Origin: CAYJAD01 sp964368075
GTDB taxonomy: Bacteria > Desulfobacterota > Desulfovibrionia > Desulfovibrionales > Desulfovibrionaceae
Assembly: GCA_964368075.1 (NCBI GenBank)
Contig: CAYJAD010000002.1
Coordinates: 39,604 to 103,603 of the forward strand
DNA: 64,000 bases
Direction of reading: 5' to 3'
The notes beneath the pieces are model-generated. The model made no database searches and was not told the DNA's origin. It was given only the letters and a program-made list of their open reading frames with translations. Made by a program: the position numbers and the translations under genes. Shown here in pieces: positions 1 to 8,803 of this stretch. How positions within the stretch are numbered: position 1 is the first letter of the stretch; each line of letters starts with the position of its first letter.

Positions 1-1649
1 GACTGACTTTTCCTGAAAAAATTACCATTGAACCCCCGCGTGATGCAAAACATGGCGGAGATCTTGCCGCTAATGTAGCCATGATGCTGGCAAAAGAGGC
101 TAAAATACCGCCGCGCACCTTGGCAGAAAATATAGCGGAAAAACTTCAGGGTTTTGACTTTGTGCAATTGGTTGAAGTGGCAGGACCCGGATTTTTAAAT
201 GTGACTCTTACAGCAGAGTTTTGGCAAGAAAACTTGCTGTATATGGAAAGCATGGGCGAGAAATACGGTGCTCATGTGGTGGATACTCCACAAAAAGTCC
301 AAGTGGAATTTGTTTCAGCAAACCCCACAGGGCCTTTGCATATTGGGCATGGCCGTGGCGCTGCTGTGGGAGATTCTGTAGCCAGAATTTTACAATTCGC
401 CGGTCATGAAGTGCAAAGAGAGTACTATATTAATGATGCGGGTAATCAAATGCGCCTGCTAGGACTTTCTGTATGGCTGCGCGCCCGTGAAATATGCGGC
501 TTGCCTGTAGAATGGCCGGAATCTTATTATAAAGGTGAATATATTGTTGATATAGCAAAAGAAGTTCTTTTGCAAAGTCCCAGTTCCTTAGCTCCCCAAA
601 AAGCAGAAAAGCTGCTGGCGCAGGTTGCGGGGCTTATGGAGATGGAGCCAGAAAAGGCACAAGATATTTGTTATGAATACGCCATGACAAGCATTATGGA
701 TGGCATTGAAAAAGACTTAACAGATTTTCGCGTAGGGCATGATGTATGGTTTTCGGAAAAATCGTTGGTAGAGCGCGGCGCCATTGATGCTGCTTTTGCC
801 ACGTTAAAAGAAGCCGGTCTTTCTTACGAGAAAGATGGGGCCTTGTGGTTTGCCACTGAAAGTTTAGGCGACGATAAAGATCGTGTGTTGCGTAAATCTG
901 ACGGAAGTTTAACGTATTTTGCTTCAGATATCGCCTATCATCACGATAAATTTCAGCGCGGCTTTAATTACCTCATAGATGTATGGGGTGCAGACCATCA
1001 TGGATATATTCCGCGTATGCGTGCGGCCATAAGTGCCATGGGGCGTGAACAAAAAGATTTTGATGTAGTGCTCATTCAATTGGTGAATTTGTTAAAAAAT
1101 GGTAAACCTGTGAGCATGTCTACCCGAGCAGGCACCTTTGACACCTTGGCAGAGGTGGTAGAAGAAGTGGGCGTAGATGCTGCGCGTTTTATGTTTCTTT
1201 CGCGTAAAAGTGACAGCTCGCTAGACTTTGACTTAGAGCTCGTCAAACAGCGCAGTATGGATAACCCCGTGTACTACGTGCAATATGCCCATGCTAGAAT
1301 TTGTGCTCTTTTGCGTCGTGGTGCAGAAAGAGGTATGGACTTACCACAAACAACGGTTTTGGCGGACCTTGCCGTGCTCACTCATGCTGATGATTTGATG
1401 CTTATTCGCACAGCGGCACGTTTTCCACATGTGGTGAAATTGGCTGCGCAGAATTTGGGCCCACAATTTATGAGTCATTATCTTACAGAGCTGGCCGGTC
1501 TTTTGCACTCTTTTTATGGCAGACAGCCTATTTTGCAGGAAGAAAATATACCATTGAGTAAAGCCCGTTTGGCTTTGCTACGTACTGTAGCTAAAGTACT
1601 GGCCAATGGTCTAGACTTACTTGGGGTTAGTGCTCCCGATACCATGTAA
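1..1649 (+). CDS. argS: Arginyl-tRNA synthetase (5' end cut by window)
   Basis: Class I aminoacyl-tRNA synthetase that charges tRNA-Arg in the cytoplasm. The reading frame is open from base 3, so the start codon lies upstream of the window; about 548 residues are visible and perhaps 25-30 N-terminal residues are missing compared with the family. Visible are the N-terminal recognition-domain segment (KHGGDLAANVAM), the HIGH signature in NPTGPLHIGHGRG and the DALR-type anticodon-binding region beginning near NPVYYVQYAHARI. The protein ends in the usual way for this family, in a short tail finishing with Met. The next gene starts 37 bases downstream on the same strand. Confidence 0.97.
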   Translation, partial: LTFPEKITIEPPRDAKHGGDLAANVAMMLAKEAKIPPRTLAENIAEKLQGFDFVQLVEVAGPGFLNVTLTAEFWQENLLYMESMGEKYGAHVVDTPQKVQVEFVSANPTGPLHIGHGRGAAVGDSVARILQFAGHEVQREYYINDAGNQMRLLGLSVWLRAREICGLPVEWPESYYKGEYIVDIAKEVLLQSPSSLAPQKAEKLLAQVAGLMEMEPEKAQDICYEYAMTSIMDGIEKDLTDFRVGHDVWFSEKSLVERGAIDAAFATLKEAGLSYEKDGALWFATESLGDDKDRVLRKSDGSLTYFASDIAYHHDKFQRGFNYLIDVWGADHHGYIPRMRAAISAMGREQKDFDVVLIQLVNLLKNGKPVSMSTRAGTFDTLAEVVEEVGVDAARFMFLSRKSDSSLDFDLELVKQRSMDNPVYYVQYAHARICALLRRGAERGMDLPQTTVLADLAVLTHADDLMLIRTAARFPHVVKLAAQNLGPQFMSHYLTELAGLLHSFYGRQPILQEENIPLSKARLALLRTVAKVLANGLDLLGVSAPDTM

Positions 1650-1686
1650 TTTCCATGCTATTCATAACCAGTGAGCGTTTGTTATC

Positions 1687-2370
1687 ATGACACAAAATGT
1701 AAAAAAAACACCTGAAGAAACACCTAAGAAATATACATTGAACTTAGATTTCTCTAGTATTATGACGGCTATAACTGTGCTTGTAGGATGCATTGTTATT
1801 TCTTTCATGATGGGTGTTATTGTGGGACGTGACGAAGAACCCTTACCGGGCATGCAAAGGATATTGCCTCAAAAGCAAGATGGCACACTCAGCGATGCTG
1901 CTACTAAGGATGCACAAGGAAAGGGCTCTACTAAGGAAAATGGAGCCAGTGGCGAAAAAATTATGACGCCGGAAGAGTTGAAGTATGCCTCTGCTTTAAA
2001 AGGTAAAGGTGGTAGTTCCGCGGATAAAAAAGGCGATGCAAGCAAACCTGTGGTTACTGCGCCTAAGGGAGATGCTAAAAAAGAAGACGCCACGAAACCT
2101 AAAGCTCCTACTAAAGCAACAGATGACGCCCAAGCCTTGTTTGACTTTGTATTTCAAGTCTCTTCTTTAAAAGATGAAAAAGCTGTGGATACTTTGCGTG
2201 AACAATTAGAAGGTGAAGGCTTGCGCACGCGTATGAGCAAAAGTGGTGACTACCTTATTGTCTTTGTGCTTTTGCGTGGTACTGTGCAACAAGCACAAGA
2301 AGTTCGAGCTCGTATGATTGCTTTGAAACTTGGCGATCCCTTACAAAAACAAAAAACACCGGTGCAATAA
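1687..2370 (+). CDS. Membrane-anchored SPOR-domain protein
   Basis: A 227-residue bitopic protein. Residues about 20-46 form one transmembrane helix (ITVLVGCIVISFMMGVIVG) after a short cytoplasmic N-terminus. A long Lys/Ala/Asp/Pro-rich linker follows, and residues about 150-222 form a SPOR-like domain (FQVSSLKDEKAVDTLREQLE). SPOR domains bind denuded peptidoglycan glycan strands, often at division sites, so an envelope or septal role is likely but inferred. It lies between argS and the mla operon, with its stop one base before the mlaE start, so it is probably co-transcribed with mla. The ATG at 1687 is the first in frame; no strong Shine-Dalgarno sequence is seen. Confidence 0.8.
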   Translation: MTQNVKKTPEETPKKYTLNLDFSSIMTAITVLVGCIVISFMMGVIVGRDEEPLPGMQRILPQKQDGTLSDAATKDAQGKGSTKENGASGEKIMTPEELKYASALKGKGGSSADKKGDASKPVVTAPKGDAKKEDATKPKAPTKATDDAQALFDFVFQVSSLKDEKAVDTLREQLEGEGLRTRMSKSGDYLIVFVLLRGTVQQAQEVRARMIALKLGDPLQKQKTPVQ

Positions 2371-2371
2371 T

Positions 2372-3166
2372 ATGGGTTTACTTTTATCCTTCTGTGCAAA
2401 AATTGGACGGGAAACCATACGCATTCTTGCTCTTATGGGGAGTATTTTTTCTTTTTTTCTTATTTCCTTAAAGCAAATATTTTTAACAAGACACCTTTTT
2501 GAAAAATGCCGTGAACAGCTATTTCTCATTGGCAGTAAGTCTTTTTTTCTTATTTTGCTCATAGGAGTTTTTTGCGGTATGGTGCTGGGGTTACAGGGGT
2601 ATTACACCTTGGTAAAATTTGGCTCTACAGGCATGTTGGGAGCCGCGGTATCTTTAACGCTTATCCGAGAGTTGGGGCCAGTGCTAACGGCTATCATGTT
2701 GACGGGGCGTGCAGGTTCTGCCATGACTGCTGAAATAGGTGTTATGCGCATTTCTGATCAGGTAGACGCCTTGGAAGTTATGGATATTAACCCCATAGGT
2801 TATTTAGTTAGCCCGCGGCTTTTGGCCGGTGTCTTGTCCTTTCCTCTGCTTACAGCTGTTTTTGATGTCATCGGCATCATAGGCGGCTATCTTACCGGTG
2901 TGTTGATGCTAGGTATCAACGAAGGGGCATATTTTTATCAAATTGAAAGCTCTGTTACCATGGCTGATGTGAGCGGTGGTTTCTTAAAGGCCATTACCTT
3001 CGGCCTTATTGTTATTACTGTATGTTGTCATCAAGGCTATTATGCCCATGTGCGTCGCGACAGTGTGGGGCCGGCCGCTGTGGGCAATGCTACCACTTCT
3101 GCGGTGGTTTTGGCTTGCAGTCTTATCTTGGTGGCAGATTACGTATTGACGTCAATACTTTTATAA
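2372..3166 (+). CDS. mlaE: MlaE-family phospholipid ABC permease
   Basis: Integral inner-membrane permease of the Mla retrograde phospholipid transport system, 264 residues. The conserved MlaE core is visible: LTLIRELGPVLTAIMLTGRAG followed by AEIGVMRISDQVDALEVM, then several hydrophobic helices to the C-terminus. The ATG at 2372, two bases after the upstream stop, was chosen over an in-frame TTG at 2330 that lies inside the SPOR gene; this gives the length and N-terminus normal for the family. It is followed immediately by its ATPase. No STAS-domain MlaB gene is present in the cluster. Confidence 0.93.
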   Translation: MGLLLSFCAKIGRETIRILALMGSIFSFFLISLKQIFLTRHLFEKCREQLFLIGSKSFFLILLIGVFCGMVLGLQGYYTLVKFGSTGMLGAAVSLTLIRELGPVLTAIMLTGRAGSAMTAEIGVMRISDQVDALEVMDINPIGYLVSPRLLAGVLSFPLLTAVFDVIGIIGGYLTGVLMLGINEGAYFYQIESSVTMADVSGGFLKAITFGLIVITVCCHQGYYAHVRRDSVGPAAVGNATTSAVVLACSLILVADYVLTSILL

Positions 3167-4006
3167 ATGGAATGCCAAATTACTATGCAAGCATCTACCA
3201 TTACATTAGAAAATTGCACCATAGGCTATGAAGGTCACGTGGTGGTGCGCGATATACAAGCTCATATTCCTCAAGGTAAAATTACTGTTATCTTAGGGGG
3301 GTCCGGCTCTGGTAAATCCACCTTGTTACGACATATAGTAGGGCTTTCTCGGCCCAGTTCTGGAAAAATTCTTTTAGGTGATGTAGATTTATTTGCTTTA
3401 CCTCATAAAGATTTTCGGCGTATGCGACGTCGTATGGGCATGCTTTTTCAAGATGGAGCGCTGCTTGGTGCTTTGTCTTTATTAGATAATGTGGCTTTGC
3501 CCTTGCGCGAGCACACAGCTTTGTCTAAATCTGCCATAGAAAAAGCCGCCATGCGCACCCTACGTTTGGTAGGCTTGGACGAATTTGCCACCTTTTACCC
3601 TAGCCAGCTTTCTGGTGGCATGCGTAAAAGGGCAGGCTTAGCCCGTGCTATCATAACCGAACCGCCGTATTTATTTTGTGACGAACCTACTTCTGGCCTT
3701 GATCCCATTACGGCAGCACAAATGGATCAGATGCTTTTGGAAATGAAAAAAACTTTTCCACATATGACCATGGTGGTGGTAAGTCACGATTTAGAAAGCG
3801 TACAATGTATTGCTGATCATGTGTTGGTTTTACATGACAAAGCTTTGATTTTTAATGACAGTAAAGAAGAGTTGCAAAAGAGTGAAAATCCTTACTTGCG
3901 AGATTTTTTAGCTCGTAAGGCCAGTCAAGGGCAAAATTCTTTAGGAAATTTTGAAGAACAAGATGCAGAAGTGCATGCCGCCTTGCAAGCATGGATGCAA
4001 AAATAA
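3167..4006 (+). CDS. mlaF: MlaF-family ABC transporter ATPase
   Basis: Cytoplasmic ATPase that powers the MlaE permease. Walker A (GGSGSGKST), Q-loop region (MGMLFQDGALLG), ABC signature (LSGGMRKRAGLARA), Walker B with catalytic Glu (YLFCDEPTSGLDP) and the switch His (VVSHDLES) are all present. At 279 residues it is normal for the family. The annotated ATG abuts the mlaE stop; an ATG at 3185 (MQASTITLEN) is an equally plausible start, because the family usually begins close to the first beta strand. It is part of the mlaEFDCA operon. Confidence 0.95.
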   Translation: MECQITMQASTITLENCTIGYEGHVVVRDIQAHIPQGKITVILGGSGSGKSTLLRHIVGLSRPSSGKILLGDVDLFALPHKDFRRMRRRMGMLFQDGALLGALSLLDNVALPLREHTALSKSAIEKAAMRTLRLVGLDEFATFYPSQLSGGMRKRAGLARAIITEPPYLFCDEPTSGLDPITAAQMDQMLLEMKKTFPHMTMVVVSHDLESVQCIADHVLVLHDKALIFNDSKEELQKSENPYLRDFLARKASQGQNSLGNFEEQDAEVHAALQAWMQK

Positions 4007-4015
4007 GAGGGAGTT

Positions 4016-4459
4016 ATGAATACATCAAAAGAAATAGCATTAGGTGTCTTTGTACTCATTGGCCTGCTGTGTACCGCCTATTTAACGGTAAAGTTAGGTC
4101 GCATGGAAGTTTTTGGTGGTGATGGCTATGAGGTTTCTGCGCGTTTTGGATCTATCTCCGGTTTACGTGTAGGAGCAGCCGTGGAAATTTCCGGTGTACA
4201 GGTGGGGCGCGTTTCTAACGTGAGCTTGGATATGGAAAATTCTCAAGCTCACGTTACATTATATCTTGACAAGAAAGTAAAACTTACTGAGGATACTATA
4301 GCTTCAGTAAAAACCAGTGGTCTAATTGGCGACAAATACGTTAATCTTTCCCCCGGTGGTGCCGATGAAATATTGGCTCCCGGTGATGTAATAATTGACA
4401 CGGAATCGGCTGTGGATATAGAATCACTTATAGCAAAATTTGCCTTTGGAGGTGTATAA
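4016..4459 (+). CDS. mlaD: MlaD-family MCE-domain lipid-binding protein
   Basis: A 147-residue periplasmic lipid-shuttle subunit anchored by one N-terminal helix (IALGVFVLIGLLCTAYLTV). The single MCE domain follows: YEVSARFGSISGLRVGAAVE, with the family-typical GVQVGRV and a TSGLIGDKYVNLSPGG loop. In the known Mla complex six copies form a ring on MlaFE in the inner membrane. An AGAGGGAG Shine-Dalgarno region precedes the ATG. Its stop overlaps the mlaC start by one base (TAATG), which implies translational coupling. Confidence 0.93.
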   Translation: MNTSKEIALGVFVLIGLLCTAYLTVKLGRMEVFGGDGYEVSARFGSISGLRVGAAVEISGVQVGRVSNVSLDMENSQAHVTLYLDKKVKLTEDTIASVKTSGLIGDKYVNLSPGGADEILAPGDVIIDTESAVDIESLIAKFAFGGV

Positions 4460-5079
4460 TGCGTCGTTTATATGTTTTTCCTTTAGTACTTTGTATGGTA
4501 TTGCTTGCAAATACAGCTTTAGCCAATAACCCCGCTGATGCACAAAAAACTTTAGAAGCATCAGTATCACGCATTTTAAATTACTTAAAAGATCCAGGCT
4601 ATGCTAATCCTAGCACACGACAAAGCTTGAATAATTCTATTAAAAATGAAGTCTATGCCATTTTTGACTTTAGCGAGTTTTCTAAGCGCACTGTGGGTGC
4701 TCATTGGAAAAAATTTAATGGGGCTCAGCAACAAGCCTTTAATGATGCCTTTGCCGCTTTGCTTTTTGCAACCTACTTAGATAGTTTTCAAGGCTATAAT
4801 GGCGAAGTTATCAACTATAATGGACTCATTACCGGTGACAATGGCACCAGAGCTGAAGTGAGAACTTCCATTAAATTAAAAAATGGAAGAACTGTACCCA
4901 TTAACTATCGTATGTTGCCCAAAGGGGGTACATGGCGTGTGTATGATGTCCTTATTGAAGGCGTAAGCTTGGTAAAAAATTATCGTAGCCAGTTCGGTAG
5001 TATTATGGAAAAATCCACACCGGAAGAGCTGACAGCTCGAGTTCGTGAAAGAACACAAGCAGTGCAGAATAAAAAATAA
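4459..5079 (+). CDS. mlaC: MlaC-family periplasmic phospholipid-binding protein
   Basis: A 206-residue secreted protein with a Sec signal peptide (YVFPLVLCMVLLANTALA, probable cleavage after ALA near residue 22). The mature part matches the MlaC/Ttg2D fold: a helical N-terminus with FDFSEFSKRTVGAHW and then a beta-rich lobe ending YRSQFGSIM. In the known pathway it ferries phospholipid between the MlaA complex in the outer membrane and MlaD. The start codon overlaps the mlaD stop. Confidence 0.92.
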   Translation: MRRLYVFPLVLCMVLLANTALANNPADAQKTLEASVSRILNYLKDPGYANPSTRQSLNNSIKNEVYAIFDFSEFSKRTVGAHWKKFNGAQQQAFNDAFAALLFATYLDSFQGYNGEVINYNGLITGDNGTRAEVRTSIKLKNGRTVPINYRMLPKGGTWRVYDVLIEGVSLVKNYRSQFGSIMEKSTPEELTARVRERTQAVQNKK

Positions 5080-5093
5080 GGTAAGGGCATAGG

Positions 5094-5957
5094 ATGTCTT
5101 TCAAAAATATGAGCAAAGTAAGCACGGCATGTCTGCTGTGCTTACTTCTGTGTTTTAATGTAGCTTGTGTGTCGACGCATCAAAGTAGCGTTGGGCAATT
5201 GGGTTTTGTAAACCCAGCGGCTTTAAAGGGCTCTTTTGGACAATCTTATGGCAAAAGTGCTGGTGGTGCTAGCCTTGATGATTATGGCGATTCTTCCGGC
5301 GGTTTAGATGACTATAGCGACAACGCTGTGAAGCTTCATAGTATTGCCGATCCCCTCGAACCGTGGAATAGATTTTGGTTTGGCGTTAATGACATCTTTT
5401 ATTTGTATATAGCAAAACCTGCATACAATGCGTATGATGCCGTCGTTAACGATGATGTGCAAAAAGGCATGAGCAATGCTTTAAATAACTTTTTGTTCCC
5501 TAGCCGTTTTGTTAATGCTATTTTGCAGGGTAAATTTAAGTTGGCAGGGGTAGAATTAGGACGCTTTATTGTAAATACCACAGTGGGCTTTGGTGGTTTA
5601 ATTGATGTTACCAAGAGCAAAAAAACTGTGGTGCCTTATACTCGCGAAGGAGAAGATTTTGGTCAAACCTTAGCCCATTGGGGCGTAGGCGATGGCTTTT
5701 ATCTTGTTTTACCTATTTTGGGGCCGTCTTCTTTGCGTGACGGTACAGGTTCGCTTGTGGACTTTTTTATAGATCCCACATTCTTACTTGATCCGGGTAT
5801 ATCTCAAATTTCCACCGGTGTTGTGGTTGGCCTTTATGGCAATGATGTGGGGGATGTGTTATCAGTGTATCAAACCACAAAAAAAGCTGCGGTTGATCCC
5901 TATATTGCCATGCGCGAAGCCTACGTGGCTTTTCGTAAACAGCAAATCTTGCATTAG
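5094..5957 (+). CDS. mlaA: MlaA (VacJ) family outer-membrane lipoprotein
   Basis: A 287-residue lipoprotein. The signal peptide ends in a lipobox (LLCFNVAC; the Cys is the predicted lipidation site). A low-complexity Gly/Ser/Asp linker follows, then the MlaA domain from about residue 85: DPLEPWNRFWFGVNDIFYLY, and later GFGGLIDVTKS and GPSSLRDGTGSLVDFF. In the known system MlaA extracts phospholipid from the outer leaflet of the outer membrane. In E. coli mlaA is unlinked from mlaFEDCB; here it closes the operon and is followed by a good intrinsic terminator. Confidence 0.93.
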   Translation: MSFKNMSKVSTACLLCLLLCFNVACVSTHQSSVGQLGFVNPAALKGSFGQSYGKSAGGASLDDYGDSSGGLDDYSDNAVKLHSIADPLEPWNRFWFGVNDIFYLYIAKPAYNAYDAVVNDDVQKGMSNALNNFLFPSRFVNAILQGKFKLAGVELGRFIVNTTVGFGGLIDVTKSKKTVVPYTREGEDFGQTLAHWGVGDGFYLVLPILGPSSLRDGTGSLVDFFIDPTFLLDPGISQISTGVVVGLYGNDVGDVLSVYQTTKKAAVDPYIAMREAYVAFRKQQILH

Positions 5958-5987
5958 TGTTTTAGTAAAAAACATTAATTCATTTTG

Positions 5988-6025
5988 AGACCTCTGTGCA
6001 ATGAACAGCGCAGAGGTCTTTTTTT
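5988..6025 (+). terminator. Intrinsic terminator of the mla operon
   Basis: Nine-base arms AGACCTCTG and CAGAGGTCT flank a short loop and are followed by a run of T. The loop contains GTGCAATGAACAGCGC, so this terminator also looks like a diverged copy of the GCACAAT hairpin family found elsewhere in the window. Confidence 0.85.
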
Positions 6026-6030
6026 ACGAT

Positions 6031-6107
6031 AAGGAAAATAGGCGCGTTTTGAAGGGGGTCTGGGGGAAACTTTTTGGCGCAAGCAAAAGTTTCCCTCAGA
6101 AAAAATA
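6031..6107 (+). repeat. REP/MITE-like dispersed repeat, copy 1
   Basis: Reads GCGCGTTTTGAAGGGGGTC, then a hairpin with arms GGGGGAAACTTTT and AAAAGTTTCCCTC around TGGCGCAAGC. The reverse complement of 31798-31881 matches it almost base for base. It lies between the convergent ends of the mla operon and uvrC. Confidence 0.75.
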
Positions 6108-6118
6108 ACTAGCTGATT

Positions 6119-8050
6119 TTATTTGTTATTGCTGTGTAAATATTGCAACTTTTGCCATAAATCAGCCGCTTTTTTCTTGCCAATACCTTTAATGGCGCTA
6201 AGCTCTTCTTGTGTGGCCTGTGTCATGGCCTCGGTACTGTTAAAGTGTTGCCAAAGTAAGCGCGCTGTGTGTGGCCCAATGCCTGGAATGCGCATGAGTT
6301 CGCTAGACAGGGCGGCATTATTACGGGCTTGCCTGTGTTTTCCGATGGAATAGCGGTGGGTGCAGTCTCGAATATGTTGCAGGAAAAGCAATTCTGGCGA
6401 ACCAGTGCGTAAGGGAAGGGGATTACTGCGGTTAGGTAGAAAGATTCTATCGCTTATATTACCTGCTCTGCGATCGGCATGACCGTGTTCGTCTCTGGCC
6501 TTGGCAATGGCTGCCAAAGCAAACAGTCCCTCTTGATTTTGCTCTTGCAAGGCGCGTTGCACTGCAGAAAGTTGTCCTTTACCGCCATCAATCAGCAAAA
6601 CATCTGGCCATGGCGGGCCTGATTCTAAACGGCGCACTACCCATGCTGCAAGGGTGCCGTAATCATCGCTAGTACCATCGGGCATGGCGTATTGCCTGTA
6701 GGCCGACGGAAGAGGTTTACCGCCTTCAAAGACCACCATGCCCACACGTGTTTGCATGCCGCTTGTGTGCGAAACGTCAACACATTCAATGCGATGTGGC
6801 AAAGATGTTAAATGTAGCGCCGCGGAAAGGCGTTCTTCTAATGTTTGTTCTTTGTGCTTGCGTCCTTCTTCCTTAGCATTGGTGGCGGCCATGTCTACCA
6901 GTGCATTTTCTTCGGCATTGCGAGCAGCCACAATGCGTACAGGCCCTTGACGTAGGTCGGAGAGGCTTTGTTCTAAGGCTTTGAACATAGAGCCTTCTTG
7001 ATTATCATCTTCTTGAGTATTTGGTATCGCACTGGAAGAGGCCAAAGAGTGTTCTGTCGTAGCACCAAGGGGATTTTCCTCATGTTGTGCCTCTTGCGGT
7101 AACCAAGGTAAAATAATATATGCTGGCGGGCTGATGGGCCCATAGAATTGCGCTAAAAAAGAAAGCAGTAGTTCAGGCGTATCTTCAAAGTCCAGTGCTG
7201 GCCAAAAATAGTTGCGTCCATCCATAAGTACACCACTGCGTACAAATAAAATACCTAAAGCCATACCTTTTTCTACGCAACTGAGACCAATGATATCAAA
7301 ATCTTTACCGCCGGGTAGCACCACAACTTGTTTTTCAACTGTACGTTGCACGGCTTGTAATTGGTCACGTAGGGTAGCAGCCTTTTCAAACTCTAAGGCT
7401 TCAGAAGCTTTTAGCATTTCTTGCTCAAGGCTTAATAATAGTTCAGCAGAACGTCCTGAAAGCAATTCTTGTACTTTTTTTACTCCCTCATAATATTCTA
7501 TGGAAGTAATCTTTTGCATGCAGGGCGCCGGACATTGCCCCATAAAATGGTACAAACAAGGGCGCACTCTATTACGCATAGCTCTATCTGTGCAGCGCCG
7601 TAAGGGAAAAGCTTTATGTAATATTTTCCATGTTTCTCTGGCCGCAATGCTTGAAGTGAAAGGCCCAAAATAGCGAGCTTTATCGCGGGTATTTTTCTGT
7701 GTGTTTCGCACAATTTCCACTCGAGGAAAAGGATGTTTAGTGGAAATCTTGAAAAGAATATATTGCTTATCATCTCGTAATACTATGTTATAATGAGGCC
7801 TGTGTTTTTTTATAAGGCTGGCTTCTAAAAGTAAGGCCTCCTTTTCTGTATTGGTAGAAATAGTATCCAGATGTGCGGCGTGGCGCATAAGTGCTTGAGT
7901 TTTGACAGGTAAGCCTTCTTCACGAAAATAGGAAAGAATACGCTTACGCAAAACACGAGCTTTACCTACATAAATAATGCGACCTAGAGCATTTTTATAA
8001 ATATAGATGCCTGGAGTAAGTGGCAAAGACGAAGCAAGGGGTTTTTCCAT
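6119..8050 (-). CDS. uvrC: UvrABC excinuclease subunit C
   Basis: Makes the two incisions in nucleotide excision repair. An N-terminal GIY-YIG nuclease domain begins TPGIYIYKN with GRIIYVGKAR. It is followed by the Cys cluster region (RPCLYHFMGQCPAPC), a UVR helix pair (LEFEKAATLRDQL), the C-terminal RNase H-like endonuclease (IECVDVSHTSG, LLIDGGKGQL) and paired helix-hairpin-helix motifs at the end (IPGIGPHTARLL, IKGIGKKKAADL). The frame extends upstream to a TTG at 8158, but the GIY domain starts within 12 residues of the ATG at 8050 (MEKPLASSLP), the usual family layout, so that start was chosen. The start is moderately certain and the function is certain. Confidence 0.95.
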   Translation of the reverse strand: MEKPLASSLPLTPGIYIYKNALGRIIYVGKARVLRKRILSYFREEGLPVKTQALMRHAAHLDTISTNTEKEALLLEASLIKKHRPHYNIVLRDDKQYILFKISTKHPFPRVEIVRNTQKNTRDKARYFGPFTSSIAARETWKILHKAFPLRRCTDRAMRNRVRPCLYHFMGQCPAPCMQKITSIEYYEGVKKVQELLSGRSAELLLSLEQEMLKASEALEFEKAATLRDQLQAVQRTVEKQVVVLPGGKDFDIIGLSCVEKGMALGILFVRSGVLMDGRNYFWPALDFEDTPELLLSFLAQFYGPISPPAYIILPWLPQEAQHEENPLGATTEHSLASSSAIPNTQEDDNQEGSMFKALEQSLSDLRQGPVRIVAARNAEENALVDMAATNAKEEGRKHKEQTLEERLSAALHLTSLPHRIECVDVSHTSGMQTRVGMVVFEGGKPLPSAYRQYAMPDGTSDDYGTLAAWVVRRLESGPPWPDVLLIDGGKGQLSAVQRALQEQNQEGLFALAAIAKARDEHGHADRRAGNISDRIFLPNRSNPLPLRTGSPELLFLQHIRDCTHRYSIGKHRQARNNAALSSELMRIPGIGPHTARLLWQHFNSTEAMTQATQEELSAIKGIGKKKAADLWQKLQYLHSNNK

Positions 8051-8274
8051 GCCTTTTATATATAGCTGGAGAGGGCATAAGTCAAAAAATAAGGGGGAGG
8101 CGGCAAGCTTTTCCATGAGAGGGAGTGAAGGTGTTGCTTTAAAAAATAAGCATGTCAAAAAAATGCCTAATTGTAGATAAGCTCGTTTTAATATATCGAA
8201 TTAATGAAAGAAAATTAGTTTGGCAAAGCTTTTGCATTATCAATTGCAGTTGGAAAGTAATCAAGGAGGCTACC

Positions 8275-8676
8275 ATGCTTTTTCTACTCGGTGATAGTAC
8301 AAAGAAAAAAAAGAAGGCGGAAGAACGTCCCGTAAACAATTCTGCCAATGCTAAGGTAAAGGAAATATTCCTTTCAGGACGTTTCCCAGTGGTGACCACA
8401 CATCAAGTGGAAGGGCGAAAAATCATAAAAGTGCTAGGCCTTGTGTGTTGTCGCGGTTATGATTCTGAAGAAGCTTTTTTTGGTATGGCAGGTAGAGCCA
8501 TTAGTAAAGGGGCACAAGCCATAGTGGGTTATACAGAAAATGTGGCTTTCCATCCTGATGGCAGTAGATATTTCTCCTGCTTTGGCACCGCTGTCATGTT
8601 TGAATACTGCCCTGAGGAGCGCATTCCCTTTATGATGCAACAAGAGTTACGTACTCCCTTAGCAGACAGTATTTAA
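8275..8676 (+). CDS. YbjQ-like (heavy-metal-binding domain family) protein
   Basis: A 133-residue protein starting at an ATG behind a strong AAGGAGG at 8263-8269; a longer frame to 8152 is rejected for lack of such a site. A Lys-rich N-terminal stretch precedes a YbjQ/UPF0145-like domain: VVTTHQVEGRKIIKVLG at the start, GAQAIVGY in the middle and FGTAVMFE at the end, matching the strand-helix pattern and the Gly-Thr-Ala-Val ending of that family. The family forms pentameric rings of unknown function. It is transcribed away from uvrC and followed by a bidirectional-looking terminator. Confidence 0.6.
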   Translation: MLFLLGDSTKKKKKAEERPVNNSANAKVKEIFLSGRFPVVTTHQVEGRKIIKVLGLVCCRGYDSEEAFFGMAGRAISKGAQAIVGYTENVAFHPDGSRYFSCFGTAVMFEYCPEERIPFMMQQELRTPLADSI

Positions 8677-8691
8677 TTTCAAAGTATACTG

Positions 8692-8722
8692 AAAAAAAAG
8701 GCACCGCGAGGTGCCTTTTTTC
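8692..8722. terminator. Intrinsic terminator, probably bidirectional
   Basis: A-rich flank, stem AAAAAGGCACC / GGTGCCTTTTT with loop GCGA, and T-rich flank. It can serve the rightward YbjQ-like gene and the leftward effector-like operon that ends at 8804. Confidence 0.85.
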
Positions 8723-8803
8723 GTGTAAGAATTAGATTTGTTTGTTAGATACAAAGGCTAAAAAAGTTTTTTTTGCTGATAATGCCTTGATTTTGAAAAT
8801 TTT

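Noticed and set aside
8051..8158. Upstream extension of uvrC to a TTG start
   Set aside because: The extra 36 residues have no family similarity and the GIY-YIG domain fits the ATG at 8050.
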